A stretch of DNA of 64,000 nt from Paenibacillus sp. TCA20 (GTDB taxonomy: Bacteria; Bacillota; Bacilli; Paenibacillales; Paenibacillaceae). Under the pieces are notes generated by a model. It saw only the letters and a program-made list of their open reading frames with translations. It was not told the origin of the DNA and did no database searches. The position numbers were made by a program, and so were the translations under genes. This document shows, in pieces, positions 53,970 to 62,701 of the stretch. Location of the stretch: contig NZ_BBIW01000009.1 of the NCBI RefSeq assembly GCF_000732325.1, positions 62,001-126,000 of the forward strand, given 5' to 3'. Every line of letters begins with the position of its first letter. The stretch's first letter is position 1.

Positions 53970-55429
53970 GTTGGACAAAGGATACGCCTGACAAGGACAA
54001 CACATCAGGTATTCTGGATATTTGTGATGGGACTACAGACGAGATGACCTCGATAATCGCCAAAATTGAAGAATCACAACTAGAGGTAAATAGTCTTGTG
54101 CTTATGAAGGATGGAGTGATAAAGGCTGAGATCTACCGGGAGCCTTACCGTAAGGGATGCCCTCAGCTGCTGTATTCATTAAGCAAGAGCTTTACTTCCA
54201 TCGCGATAGGCATTGCTTGGGATCAAGGGCTCATTCGTCTAGATGATCCGGTCATTTCCTTTTTTCCTGATAAACTTCCTCCAGTGATCTCTCCTAACCT
54301 GGCCAAGATGACGATTCATCACCTGCTGTCTATGAACACGGGGCATCACGATGATATTTATGCAGAAATCGCCAGGGAGCAGGACTGGGTAAGAGCCTTC
54401 CTCTCCTTAGAAGTAAAGTATGAACCGGGAACCCATCATCTGTACAACACACATGCCACCTATATGCTCTCTGCAATCCTTGAGCGTGTCACAGGACGTA
54501 ATCTGGTAGATTTCCTGATGCCGACATTGTTTGATCCGCTGCATATCCCGCGCCCAATATGGGAGACCTGTCCCATGGGTATCACTGCAGGAGGCATGGG
54601 GCTCAGTCTGACGACAGACAGCGTGGCAAGATTCGGTCAAATGCTGCTGGATAAAGGAATATATGCAGACAAGCGCATTGTATCCGAACAATATATTGAA
54701 CTGGCGACGACGAAGCATAGTGACACAGCGGATCGTAAGGATCGGATAGACTGGCAGCAAGGATATGGATACCAGTTTCATATGTGCAGGCAAGGCTGCT
54801 ATAGAGGGGATGGATCTTTTGGCCAGTTGTGCTTCGTTGCACCTTCCGCAGGCATTGTGCTTGCGGTAAATTCCAGCTTCAAGAGCATGGAGCCGCTGCA
54901 AACGCTGCTGGATCTGATCTATACGTATGTGCTGAGCCCTTTCCTGAAAAACAACGATAAGTTAAATCAGATGGAGAGGAAGCTTCACCTGAGTTCCAGG
55001 CTTCCGAAGCGAGTGGGGCCTATGAAGGTACTGACGGGCATTCGAGAGATAGATGGGAGATGTTATAGGTTTGACGAGCATCCTGAAGGACTGCGCTCGA
55101 TCCAATTTCGTACCATAGGGGACAGATTGGAGCTTCAAATGAAATATGAAGATGAGCGTGATCAGCTGCTTGCCTTCGACCTCAACAGACCGGTGACACA
55201 GCAAGGAATATTCCATAAGGATCTATCCCTTCATTTACAGGAGGTTGTAGCTTGTGCTTCGTGGATGCGCAGTGATACTCTGCAGCTGACACTGTTCTAT
55301 ATCGAAACACCTTATATGGTGACATATCACTTAGCATTTACGGAACGGGAAATCGAGCTGAACTATCATGTGAACGTCTCCCTTGGCCTTCGTCAATATC
55401 AGGCATTGGGACATTTGCATGATGCCTGA
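53966..55429 (+). CDS. Serine hydrolase of the beta-lactamase/class C PBP-like family
   Basis: A 487-residue cytoplasmic-type serine hydrolase. The active-site SxxK is SLSKSFTS at about residue 72, the YxN-like element is LYNTHATYM, and the third motif is probably in GYGYQFHMCRQGCYRGDG. A C-terminal beta-rich lipocalin-like domain (about 330-487) is typical of the EstB/YbbE group. No signal peptide is visible, which separates it from true beta-lactamases. It overlaps the DUF1801 gene by four bases. Substrate unknown: esterase, peptidase and amidase are all possible. Confidence 0.85.
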   Translation: MSWTKDTPDKDNTSGILDICDGTTDEMTSIIAKIEESQLEVNSLVLMKDGVIKAEIYREPYRKGCPQLLYSLSKSFTSIAIGIAWDQGLIRLDDPVISFFPDKLPPVISPNLAKMTIHHLLSMNTGHHDDIYAEIAREQDWVRAFLSLEVKYEPGTHHLYNTHATYMLSAILERVTGRNLVDFLMPTLFDPLHIPRPIWETCPMGITAGGMGLSLTTDSVARFGQMLLDKGIYADKRIVSEQYIELATTKHSDTADRKDRIDWQQGYGYQFHMCRQGCYRGDGSFGQLCFVAPSAGIVLAVNSSFKSMEPLQTLLDLIYTYVLSPFLKNNDKLNQMERKLHLSSRLPKRVGPMKVLTGIREIDGRCYRFDEHPEGLRSIQFRTIGDRLELQMKYEDERDQLLAFDLNRPVTQQGIFHKDLSLHLQEVVACASWMRSDTLQLTLFYIETPYMVTYHLAFTEREIELNYHVNVSLGLRQYQALGHLHDA

Positions 55430-55445
55430 ACTCTCTAATCTTTAA

Positions 55446-56216
55446 CTATCTCTTACGTCCATATTTCTTGGCGTTAGTCAGAATGTGCTGATATAGGCTC
55501 TTATCCTTCATGTTCTTCAGCGGATAAAACTGAGGTCTTGTGTTGACCTCCAGAATCCAGATTCCGCCATTCTTATCCAGCGCAACATCGAGACCCAGCT
55601 CATGGAAGCCATTCTTGTGGGAATCAAATACTTTGCCGACAGATTTTCCGAGCTTTTTGAGTTCTGCTTCGATCTCTTCTGCTGTGGTGTTAGAGAAACC
55701 AGCATTTAATAGGGTGGGGCGTATAAATCCGATGCTTCCGCCTTGCTGATAGTTGGTAGCTACTTTACCCGGGGTACCGATCTTGGTAAAAATACCAGTT
55801 GATTTCCAGCTTCCGCTGCTCGATTTCTGAACCATCACCCGAATATCGAACGGTTTGCCGTTGGTTTTCTTAAGCTGAATGCCTTGCTGAAGCAGGTACG
55901 GCTCACGGTTATTTCGTTTTTTTAATTCGTTATATAAATTATCAAGCGTACTGAATTGCTTCTTGACCGAGTTGTGCTGGTACTGGTATCCATTATCGCG
56001 CTTCTTGATTCTTATTATAATGTTGTAGCCTCCAGTACCGTTCTCCGGCTTAAAAAAGACCGTCGAGTACTGTGACAGCATGCTGCTCAGATTACTTCGG
56101 CTGAACGGCATCGTTTTTGGAAGATAATCTTGTACTTCAGGGCTTTTGTCGAGCCATTTGGTCTTGGTCCATTTGCTCTTGATGGTTGTGCTTGTATAGT
56201 GCATTTTCTTCTTCAC
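55446..56216 (-). CDS. YheC/YheD-family ATP-grasp protein
   Basis: A 256-residue ATP-grasp protein of the YheC/YheD type, associated with endospore coats in Bacillus. Visible features are the FFKPENGTGGYNIIIRIKKR nucleotide-binding strand-loop, the LLQQGIQLKK strand with GKPFDIRVMVQ, and the late GLDVALDKNGGIWILEVNTRP metal-binding segment. Single-domain length fits the short form. GTG at 56216 is the start, with GGGG ten bases upstream; an ATG 12 bases later is possible. The reaction catalysed is not known for the family. It is divergent from the MCP gene. Confidence 0.85.
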   Translation of the reverse strand: MKKKMHYTSTTIKSKWTKTKWLDKSPEVQDYLPKTMPFSRSNLSSMLSQYSTVFFKPENGTGGYNIIIRIKKRDNGYQYQHNSVKKQFSTLDNLYNELKKRNNREPYLLQQGIQLKKTNGKPFDIRVMVQKSSSGSWKSTGIFTKIGTPGKVATNYQQGGSIGFIRPTLLNAGFSNTTAEEIEAELKKLGKSVGKVFDSHKNGFHELGLDVALDKNGGIWILEVNTRPQFYPLKNMKDKSLYQHILTNAKKYGRKR

Positions 56217-56336
56217 AGGTTCTCATCCCCTTTCTACCTTAGGATATGATGGCTGATGAAGTCCGTTAGTGCACTAGTCTAGCTAGGGATAATGGGGCAT
56301 CTGACACGGATAAAAAAGAGTGTAAATAGGTGCGTA

Positions 56337-56382
56337 GGCCCAATAAATCCTGCGAATAAGGTCCGGATTGGGCCTTTTTTTA
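56337..56382 (+). terminator. Orphan terminator upstream of the chemoreceptor gene
   Basis: AGGCCCAAT and ATTGGGCCT form a perfect stem followed by seven T residues. No coding gene precedes it on this strand for more than 900 bases, so it ends a short transcript. Confidence 0.8.
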
Positions 56383-56448
56383 TTGCCTGCTGCTTGAGAA
56401 AAAATGTGTCACATAACACAGCAGTAATAATTATTTTACATGTGATGT

Positions 56449-56476
56449 TAAATAAATCATCCTGCTTGACCGATGA
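56449..56476 (+). promoter_or_regulatory. Possible sigma-D promoter of the chemoreceptor gene
   Basis: TAAA (56449-56452) and ACCGATGA (56469-56476) with 16 bases between, close to the sigma-D consensus TAAA, 15 bases, GCCGATAT. Chemoreceptors are usual sigma-D targets. Confidence 0.4.
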
Positions 56477-56570
56477 ATAAATGTAAATCTTTTAACTTTA
56501 TGCGGAGTATAGGCAATTAAAAATGCAGTAAATGAGCATGGCTTAACCAATGAACTGGAGGTTTTTTAGA

Positions 56571-58598
56571 GTGAGCAAGTTAAGTAAGAAGCTGAAAGGG
56601 TTCGACAAGAGCAAGCTGAAGTGGCCCAACAAAAACAAGCTGAGATTAACCGTGAAGTATAAGCTGATCATCGTATTTCTCATCGTACTTATTATCCCAT
56701 CTTCTCTTATAGGGACCCTATCGTACCAATCCGCGAAGCATGTGCTGGATAAGGAATTCATGCGCAGTGCGGATGAGAGCGTGGACGTCATCAACGCAGT
56801 CATCACAGATGTCATTGCTCCTAAACGAGAGGATGTTGTAATCTTCGCCAACCATGTCAATGCAACGCGATATGATGGAGTCGATAGTCCTGATATTAGA
56901 GCCGAGTTCGATAACTACATACAATTCCATAGAGATTTAGACAGCATGTATGTCGGAACAGAAGAGGGTGTCATGATTCAGGTTCCGAGAAAGCAGCTTA
57001 ACGAGGATTACGATCCACGTCAGAGACCTTGGTATAAAAAGGCGATGGAGAACAAGGGACAGGTCGTCGTTACCGATCCCTATGTATCAGCAGCAACCGG
57101 TAATCTGGTCGTCGCGGTAGCAAAAATGACAGAGGATGGCTCGGGCGTTGTCGGCATGGACATAAACCTGCAGAATTTGAGCCAAGTTGCAGGCCAGGTA
57201 AACATCGGTACTGAGGGTTATGCGATCGTACTGGACCAACAGAGGAATATTGTGGTTCATCCTACGATGGAGCTAGGTATAAGAGCAGGTGAGGATTTCT
57301 TTGATCAGATGTTCGCATCTGAACAAGGCGAGTTCTCATTTACCTCTGAAGGGGAATCGAAACGTATGGAGTTCACCACGAATGAGCTGACGGGCTGGAA
57401 GGTCGGCGGTTTTGTGTTTGATACCGAGATTGAAGGCATTACCCAGCCTATTCTTATTGCAACCAGTATCGTTATTGTTGTTGCCATTGTGCTCGGCTTG
57501 TCTCTCGTATTCTATCTTATTGCCTCCATTACGAAGCCGCTTCAAGCGCTGCGCACATCAGCAGCCCGGATTAGTGAAGGAGATCTGACCGAGAACATTC
57601 AGCTGAAAAATAACGACGAGCTTGGAGACCTCGCAGGCTCATTTAATCAAATGTCTCACAACCTGCGAACGCTGATCCAGGAAATCGGCTCCAAATCAGA
57701 GCATGTTGCCGCATCCTCAGAGGAGCTTACCGCAAGCTCAATGCAAACAGCCACGGCTTCAGAATATGTAGCTTCTTCCCTGCAGGAAGTTGCCAGCCGG
57801 GCGGAAACACAGAACGATCAGTTGAACCAAACGGTAGAAGCTCTTACTCAGATCAGCATGGGCATTCAAAAGGTAGCTGGGAATGCGGTTCATGTCTCGG
57901 ATTTGACGAAGCAGGCAGCAGAGCAGGCAGTAGATGGGAATGATTCTGTACTGAAGACGATGGATCAGATGAATGCGATATACAAATCGGTGAATAAATC
58001 TAATGAACAGCTGCAATCGCTGCAACAGCGTTCTCAAGAGATTGCCGTGATTGTAGATCTCATCGGGGGGATCGCCGGGCAGACGAAGCTGCTGTCCCTT
58101 AACGCTTCCATTGAGGCGGCAAGAGCGGGCGAGCACGGCAGAGGATTTGCCGTGGTAGCTGAGGAAGTCGGTCATCTGGCCAAGCAGTCAGAGGAGGCTG
58201 CGAAGCAAATTATCGAACTGATCGGGCACATCCTTAAGGAAACGGAGACCACAGCGGATAGCATGAAGCTGGCTGCGGAAAAAGTAGAGAGTGGACTCAC
58301 CATCTCCTTCAATACGACAGAGACCTTCTCTTCCATCATTCAAAATATTCAGGAAATTCCTGTTCAGGTGGAAGAAGTTGCGACACTGTCTGAGCAGATT
58401 GCTGCAAGTGCAGGACAGGTCACATCAACAGCTCAGAATTTGCTGACGCTGTCCACGGAGAATGCTTCCTTATCCGAAGATATGGCAAGCTCAACACAAG
58501 AACAGCTGGCATCCATGGAGGAAATCAGCGCAGCTTCGGCTTCGTTATCCAAGCTTGCTGAAGAACTGCAGGAGCTGGTTCAGCAATTTAAAATTTAG
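56571..58598 (+). CDS. Methyl-accepting chemotaxis protein with dCache sensor
   Basis: A 675-residue transmembrane chemoreceptor. TM1 (about 29-52) and TM2 (about 284-311) enclose a dCache-type extracellular sensor (about 55-280), with the [12 protein letters not shown] and [11 protein letters not shown] ligand-pocket segments. HAMP (about 312-365) and the MA signalling domain follow. The hairpin tip reads [20 protein letters not shown], slightly divergent from IADQTNLLALNAAIEAAR. No C-terminal tether is evident. GTG at 56571 is the start, since GGAGG lies nine bases upstream; the ATG at 56550 lies seven bases before that site. Likely ligands are amino acids or carboxylates, by domain only. 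Confidence 0.92.
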   Translation: MSKLSKKLKGFDKSKLKWPNKNKLRLTVKYKLIIVFLIVLIIPSSLIGTLSYQSAKHVLDKEFMRSADESVDVINAVITDVIAPKREDVVIFANHVNATRYDGVDSPDIRAEFDNYIQFHRDLDSMYVGTEEGVMIQVPRKQLNEDYDPRQRPWYKKAMENKGQVVVTDPYVSAATGNLVVAVAKMTEDGSGVVGMDINLQNLSQVAGQVNIGTEGYAIVLDQQRNIVVHPTMELGIRAGEDFFDQMFASEQGEFSFTSEGESKRMEFTTNELTGWKVGGFVFDTEIEGITQPILIATSIVIVVAIVLGLSLVFYLIASITKPLQALRTSAARISEGDLTENIQLKNNDELGDLAGSFNQMSHNLRTLIQEIGSKSEHVAASSEELTASSMQTATASEYVASSLQEVASRAETQNDQLNQTVEALTQISMGIQKVAGNAVHVSDLTKQAAEQAVDGNDSVLKTMDQMNAIYKSVNKSNEQLQSLQQRSQEIAVIVDLIGGIAGQTKLLSLNASIEAARAGEHGRGFAVVAEEVGHLAKQSEEAAKQIIELIGHILKETETTADSMKLAAEKVESGLTISFNTTETFSSIIQNIQEIPVQVEEVATLSEQIAASAGQVTSTAQNLLTLSTENASLSEDMASSTQEQLASMEEISAASASLSKLAEELQELVQQFKI

Positions 58599-58632
58599 GA
58601 TTCCGGATTCAGACATAAGTACGTACATTACG

Positions 58633-58670
58633 AAGAGGGCCCTTCTGAGAAGAATAAGAAGGGTCCTTCA
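58633..58670 (+). terminator. Terminator after the chemoreceptor gene
   Basis: GGCCCTTCT and AGAAGGGTCC pair, then TTCATTG. The T-run is weak, but it separates convergent genes. Confidence 0.65.
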
Positions 58671-58697
58671 TTGTGCTTACCTCTACTGTTTATGGAA

Positions 58698-59309
58698 CTA
58701 AATTTCTGTCGGTAGGCCGTGAAGATACATCTGAATACAATCGGAATGTCGGCGTAGTACGTCAATTGTTTTTGGATGAGGAGCTGTGTAAATTATAGGG
58801 TAATCCATCTCTTCATAGTAATCGCGTATCTGAAATGCAAGATGTTCCTCATCTAATGAGAATTTTGCATTCACACCTGACTTATTTCCTCTCGCATCAA
58901 GTCTGATCCATCTGCCTATCGACTGAAGATAAACACTGTTTAATGCATGGATGCAGTACCCCATTTCCGGGGTATCTCCAAGCGTTAGACGCTGATAACA
59001 AAATCCTGTCGGAATTCCTTTGCACCGCAATATGGCACAGAGTAAATTGGACTTGGCATAACATATACCTTCCTGATATAGCAATACATCCGATGCGATA
59101 CACGTAATGCGTGAGCTCTGAATATCCCAGGAGTGAGCAATCTGATCCCGGACATATTCAAAGGCGATTTTTACGAATTCGGTTTCACTTACCGAAGTGC
59201 TGTACAACTCATTTGCCAGTTGTTGAATGGAAGGATGTGAGTAATTCACTTCCTTTGTTTCGCATAAATAGTCTTCTACAGATCCAGATTGGGCGATAAG
59301 CTGCAGCAT
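58698..59309 (-). CDS. Transglutaminase-like cysteine protease-fold protein
   Basis: A 203-residue protein with the transglutaminase/papain-like core. The triad is visible: Cys in QEGICYAKSNLLCA, His in CIHALNSVYLQS and Asp in IRLDARGNK. It is cytoplasmic, with no signal peptide or membrane helix. ATG at 59309 is the start because GGAGG lies seven bases upstream; the ATG at 59315 nearly overlaps that site. Such stand-alone domains act as peptidases or amidases more often than as crosslinkers. Substrate unknown. Confidence 0.83.
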   Translation of the reverse strand: MLQLIAQSGSVEDYLCETKEVNYSHPSIQQLANELYSTSVSETEFVKIAFEYVRDQIAHSWDIQSSRITCIASDVLLYQEGICYAKSNLLCAILRCKGIPTGFCYQRLTLGDTPEMGYCIHALNSVYLQSIGRWIRLDARGNKSGVNAKFSLDEEHLAFQIRDYYEEMDYPIIYTAPHPKTIDVLRRHSDCIQMYLHGLPTEI

Positions 59310-59418
59310 CTGCATTCCTCCTCATCATACTTGACTTCAACCTATCAAAAAAAACGTTGAAAATCTACAAGGCATAAGACTTATAAAAAATTGTAATGTC
59401 AGATCATATGACAAAAAA

Positions 59419-59446
59419 TTGAAATCTAGCAAATGAAGTATAAAAT
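59419..59446 (+). promoter_or_regulatory. Promoter of the SLH amidase gene
   Basis: TTGAAA (59419-59424), 16 bases, TAAAAT (59441-59446). It leads to the ribosome binding site AAGGAG at 59478-59483. Confidence 0.65.
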
Positions 59447-59491
59447 AGGTTTCGAGAGTTACTAACTACGAGAGAGAAAGGAGTTATGATC

Positions 59492-61645
59492 ATGAGAATG
59501 ACCATTCTAGCAAAAAGAACCATGTCCCTCGTCATTTCCGGAATGTTGATCGGAGCTATACCTGAGCTGGCGGGAACACCTTCAACCGTGCATGCGCAGG
59601 AACAGATTCGATTGGAAGAGATGACAGTCAGTGAATTGACCGAGGGATACAACAGTGGAAAATATACAGCTAAGCAGATCGTCCAAGCTTATTTGGATCG
59701 AATTGAGAAGTATGAGGATACATATAACGCGTTCACCTTCATGAATGATAACGCCCTGCAAGAGGCGGAGGAGATTGACCGTCTTCGAAGTGAAGGAGCG
59801 GAGCTGGGTCCGCTTGCGGGTATACCCGTCGTCATCAAGGAAGCAGTGGATGTCGCTGGATTCCCAAGCACATTCGGCTGGGCCCCCCTTAGTAAATCAG
59901 CGGGTGGCATTGAACTGATGCCTGCTGAGGATGCTCCGGTCGTGTCACGGCTGAAGGAAGCAGGGGCCATCATCATCGGGAAGACGAATATTCCGGCCTT
60001 CAGCGCAACAGGAACGCATGCGAATACGAGCTGGGCTGGACCTACGTATAATGCAGTCGATCCTTCCATTGCACCGGGCGGCAGCAGCAGCGGGACAGCA
60101 ATGGCGATCTCGGGGAATTTGGCCGTCCTTGGAATTGCCGAGGAGACGGGAGGCTCGATTCAGAATCCGGCAGCAGCGCAAGCGATCGTCGGTATCAAGC
60201 CCTCGTTCGGACTGATCCCGACAACAGGAGTTACACCGCTTGCCGGGAGCACCCGGGACGTTCTTGGACCGCATGCCCGAACTGTGCTGGATGCGGCAGT
60301 GATGCTCGATGTTATGGCCGGTTATTCGGAGAAGGATGAGAAAACAGAGGCTGCTATTGGCCATATTCCTGAGGAAGGCTACGCAGCAGCCGTGAGTGAT
60401 CAGGCGCTTAAGGGCAAGAGGTTAGGTCTGTATGGACCGGGCTGGCGTGATAGTGAGCTGTCTGCAGAGACCACAGCGCTATATGAACAAGCTGTGAAGG
60501 AGCTGGAGGAAGAAGGGGCTATTGTAGTGGAGGATCCTTTTGCCGGATCAGGCTTCAAAGAGTATGTGAAGAAGACGGGAAATGTCGGCATGGAGACATT
60601 CTTCTATGACCTGGAGAGCTATATTCAGAATTTAAATCCCGAAGACGATACCTTATCTATTCAAAGCGTATTTGAAGAGGCCGGTGAGGTTCCGTGGGTC
60701 AAAGGTGGACCGCTTAGTTTTATGGAAGGAAGATTTGCGAATATTGATACGGCAATTACAGATGCGAAGAAGACACCAGATTTAACGGAGTTCAATGAAG
60801 TTAGAGAAGAGTATCTGCGAATCTTGGACAGTGTCATGGAAGAGCATGATCTGGATGGGTTTGTGTATCCACAAATGTCTAACCGGATTCCGAAGCTGGG
60901 CGAAGGCGATATTGGCGCGACAACGGTGCCCGAGATTAATATCAGCGGCCTGCCATTAATTACGGTGCCTGCAGGATATTACGAGAATGGCTCACCCTTT
61001 GGCCTCGCGTTCTTTGGCGAGATGTGGGGAGAAGCCGAGCTGATTGCGATGGCATATGATTATGAACAGGCAACCCATCATCGGGAGCTGCCCGTATTAA
61101 TTGAGAAGTCTGCAGATTATGCCGATGTTAAACCCAATAGTCCATACTTTCCTGCAGTGATGTCATTGGCAGCGGCCGGAGCGATCGATGCGGATCAATC
61201 CGAATTTCTGCCGAATGAGCCGATCACCCGTGCGGAAACAGCTGATATTATAGCAAAAGGCTTGCATCTGAATATTCCGGACAATGCGGGTACCATACTT
61301 GAGGGCTTTGAGGATATTTCATCCGAGGATGAGTATGCGGGGGTAATAGCTGCAGTATACCGTGAAGGAATTCTCCTAGGCGGATCAGATTTGTTTATGG
61401 GTGGGCAGTCACTGACGAGAGAACAGATGGCGTCTGTATTGGTAAGAGCCTTTGATCTGCCTAAGCTGTCCAACAGTCCGCACACGGTAGTGACGACGAA
61501 TGTGAAGACCGCACACAAAGAGGATGTTATGATCCTGGCTCAGCACGGAATAACGGTCGAGCTGGACAATTATAGACCACAGGATACCGTTACGCGTGGT
61601 GAATTTGCCTCCTTTATGTACAGAGCGATGGGGCTGCAGCTGTAA
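59492..61645 (+). CDS. Secreted amidase-signature enzyme anchored by SLH repeats
   Basis: A 717-residue exported enzyme of the amidase-signature family, which hydrolyses amide bonds of small substrates. A signal peptide (LVISGMLIGAIPELAG, ending VHA) precedes the amidase domain (about 40-530). The Ser-cisSer-Lys triad is K116 in VIKEAVDVAG, a cis-Ser in GGSSSGTA (198-200) and S222 in ETGGSIQNPAA. The C-terminus (about 550-717) carries SLH-like repeats (DVKPNSPYFPAVMSLAAAG; EPITRAETADIIAKGL). AAGGAG is eight bases before the ATG at 59492, while the ATG at 59486 is only two bases away. Most amidase-signature enzymes are cytoplasmic, so a wall-anchored one is uncommon. Confidence 0.9.
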   Translation: MRMTILAKRTMSLVISGMLIGAIPELAGTPSTVHAQEQIRLEEMTVSELTEGYNSGKYTAKQIVQAYLDRIEKYEDTYNAFTFMNDNALQEAEEIDRLRSEGAELGPLAGIPVVIKEAVDVAGFPSTFGWAPLSKSAGGIELMPAEDAPVVSRLKEAGAIIIGKTNIPAFSATGTHANTSWAGPTYNAVDPSIAPGGSSSGTAMAISGNLAVLGIAEETGGSIQNPAAAQAIVGIKPSFGLIPTTGVTPLAGSTRDVLGPHARTVLDAAVMLDVMAGYSEKDEKTEAAIGHIPEEGYAAAVSDQALKGKRLGLYGPGWRDSELSAETTALYEQAVKELEEEGAIVVEDPFAGSGFKEYVKKTGNVGMETFFYDLESYIQNLNPEDDTLSIQSVFEEAGEVPWVKGGPLSFMEGRFANIDTAITDAKKTPDLTEFNEVREEYLRILDSVMEEHDLDGFVYPQMSNRIPKLGEGDIGATTVPEINISGLPLITVPAGYYENGSPFGLAFFGEMWGEAELIAMAYDYEQATHHRELPVLIEKSADYADVKPNSPYFPAVMSLAAAGAIDADQSEFLPNEPITRAETADIIAKGLHLNIPDNAGTILEGFEDISSEDEYAGVIAAVYREGILLGGSDLFMGGQSLTREQMASVLVRAFDLPKLSNSPHTVVTTNVKTAHKEDVMILAQHGITVELDNYRPQDTVTRGEFASFMYRAMGLQL

Positions 61646-61692
61646 ATGTAGTCTGGCTTTCAGGATTCCCCTTATACTAAAATGATGGAATG

Positions 61693-61747
61693 AAAAAAAA
61701 GAGTCTGGGCTAACGATTAATTCGGTTGGCCAGACTCTTTTTTTTCC
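61693..61747. terminator. Bidirectional terminator after the amidase gene
   Basis: AGAGTCTGG and CCAGACTCT with eight A and eight or more T residues on the flanks. It separates convergent genes. Confidence 0.9.
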
Positions 61748-61753
61748 AAATTA

Positions 61754-61930
61754 CTAACGATTCATTTCGCGCATAAAATTCATGATTGCTTCAATGCGTA
61801 TTTTATCAGCACAATCTTCGCAACAAAAAAACTTATCCTTTCTTTCTTTAGCTTGTTTATATTTTTGTGAACCTTCGTATACCCTGAATGTATTCTTACA
61901 ATTATAGCAACGCACATCATAGTAAAACAT
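61754..61930 (-). CDS. 58-residue cysteine-motif protein
   Basis: A small gene whose product begins MFYYDVRCYNCKNTFRVYEG and ends with a basic helix (DKIRIEAIMNFMREMNR). The CxxC near residue 8 and the CCEDC near residue 36 give a zinc-ribbon or treble-clef-like pair of knuckles, with a lysine-rich linker between. A perfect GGAGG site lies seven bases before the ATG. It is single, with its terminator shared with the amidase. It resembles small zinc-ribbon proteins that bind nucleic acid or protein partners; the family is not recognised. Confidence 0.68.
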   Translation of the reverse strand: MFYYDVRCYNCKNTFRVYEGSQKYKQAKERKDKFFCCEDCADKIRIEAIMNFMREMNR

Positions 61931-62012
61931 TTGGTAACCTCCTTACATCACTTCTTAGTTGATATATCGAAGATTGTAACCAGTTCTCTCGTCTCCTTAT
62001 TTCCATTCAATA

Positions 62013-62471
62013 CTACTTGAAATATTGTTCCAGAATTGCCGTATCAAACCCATTAGAAATTTTAAATTCGCCCGCGTTATATTTGTCCCTTGATCTGCGT
62101 GAATTTTCGATGCGAATATATTGATCATTATATATGTCCATATCGAAATGAGCCCCAGTCTTCAGCTGGATCCGGACAGTGTAGTATTCCCATGGGAGGC
62201 CACCCTCACTGGATGATTCCAGTTTCATCTTAGAAAAATGAGATATTAACTTTTGCATCTCCGATGGGTCTGTGATTTCAACACGTTCCCAATCCTCAAT
62301 GTCCTCAACTCTCTTCGTAATATCAATCATATAATATGTATCTGTTTCTCTTACGTAATCCAGTACCAGCTCTTCGAAAGAAGCATAATGCAGTGACAGA
62401 ATTCGCCATAGTATCGCGGCTGTCAACAGGATGGAAATGGGCAAGCCTGCGATCAGTTTAAACTTCTTCAT
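62013..62471 (-). CDS. Hypothetical exported or membrane-anchored protein
   Basis: A 152-residue protein with one N-terminal hydrophobic segment (LIAGLPISILLTAAILW, about 6-22), probably an uncleaved anchor. The rest is a soluble beta-rich domain with YYMIDITKRVEDIEDWERV near the start and EYYTVRIQLKTGAHFDMDIY with IRIENSRRSRDKY later. No family is recognised. AAAGGAT is eight bases before the ATG. It has no partner genes on its strand. Confidence 0.6.
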   Translation of the reverse strand: MKKFKLIAGLPISILLTAAILWRILSLHYASFEELVLDYVRETDTYYMIDITKRVEDIEDWERVEITDPSEMQKLISHFSKMKLESSSEGGLPWEYYTVRIQLKTGAHFDMDIYNDQYIRIENSRRSRDKYNAGEFKISNGFDTAILEQYFK

Positions 62472-62607
62472 CAGATGATCCTTTCCTTCATTGTGATTTG
62501 GGAGCAGTAGAAGCGCTTATTTTCCATTATATGAATAAACGCCGCAAATTGGGGTAAAGTTTAAGAAATTGCTTTTTTTAAATAGAAATATAGAGGAAAA
62601 AGCTGAC

Positions 62608-62636
62608 TTGCAATAGGTTGCGTAACTGTGTAATGT
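62608..62636 (+). promoter_or_regulatory. Promoter of the nupC-like gene
   Basis: TTGCAA (62608-62613), 17 bases, TAATGT (62631-62636). No purine riboswitch is seen in the short leader. A cre-like core AAGCGCTT lies upstream at about 62512-62519. Confidence 0.5.
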
Positions 62637-62701
62637 AGACGAGGCGCGTAATTTTGAGTAAATGCGCTTTAATCAAAAGTAAAAGGGAGTTTAGGTGCGT
62701 A

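Noticed and set aside
53966..55429. True secreted beta-lactamase (resistance gene)
   Set aside because: No signal peptide, and the C-terminal lipocalin-like domain and length fit generic serine hydrolases of the EstB/YbbE type.
56217..56570. Cyclic-di-GMP riboswitch before the chemoreceptor gene
   Set aside because: Neither the GEMM-I nor the GEMM-II core can be recognised, although a terminator is present.
62472..62701. Purine riboswitch upstream of nupC
   Set aside because: No conserved purine aptamer junction sequence or loop-loop pattern is visible.
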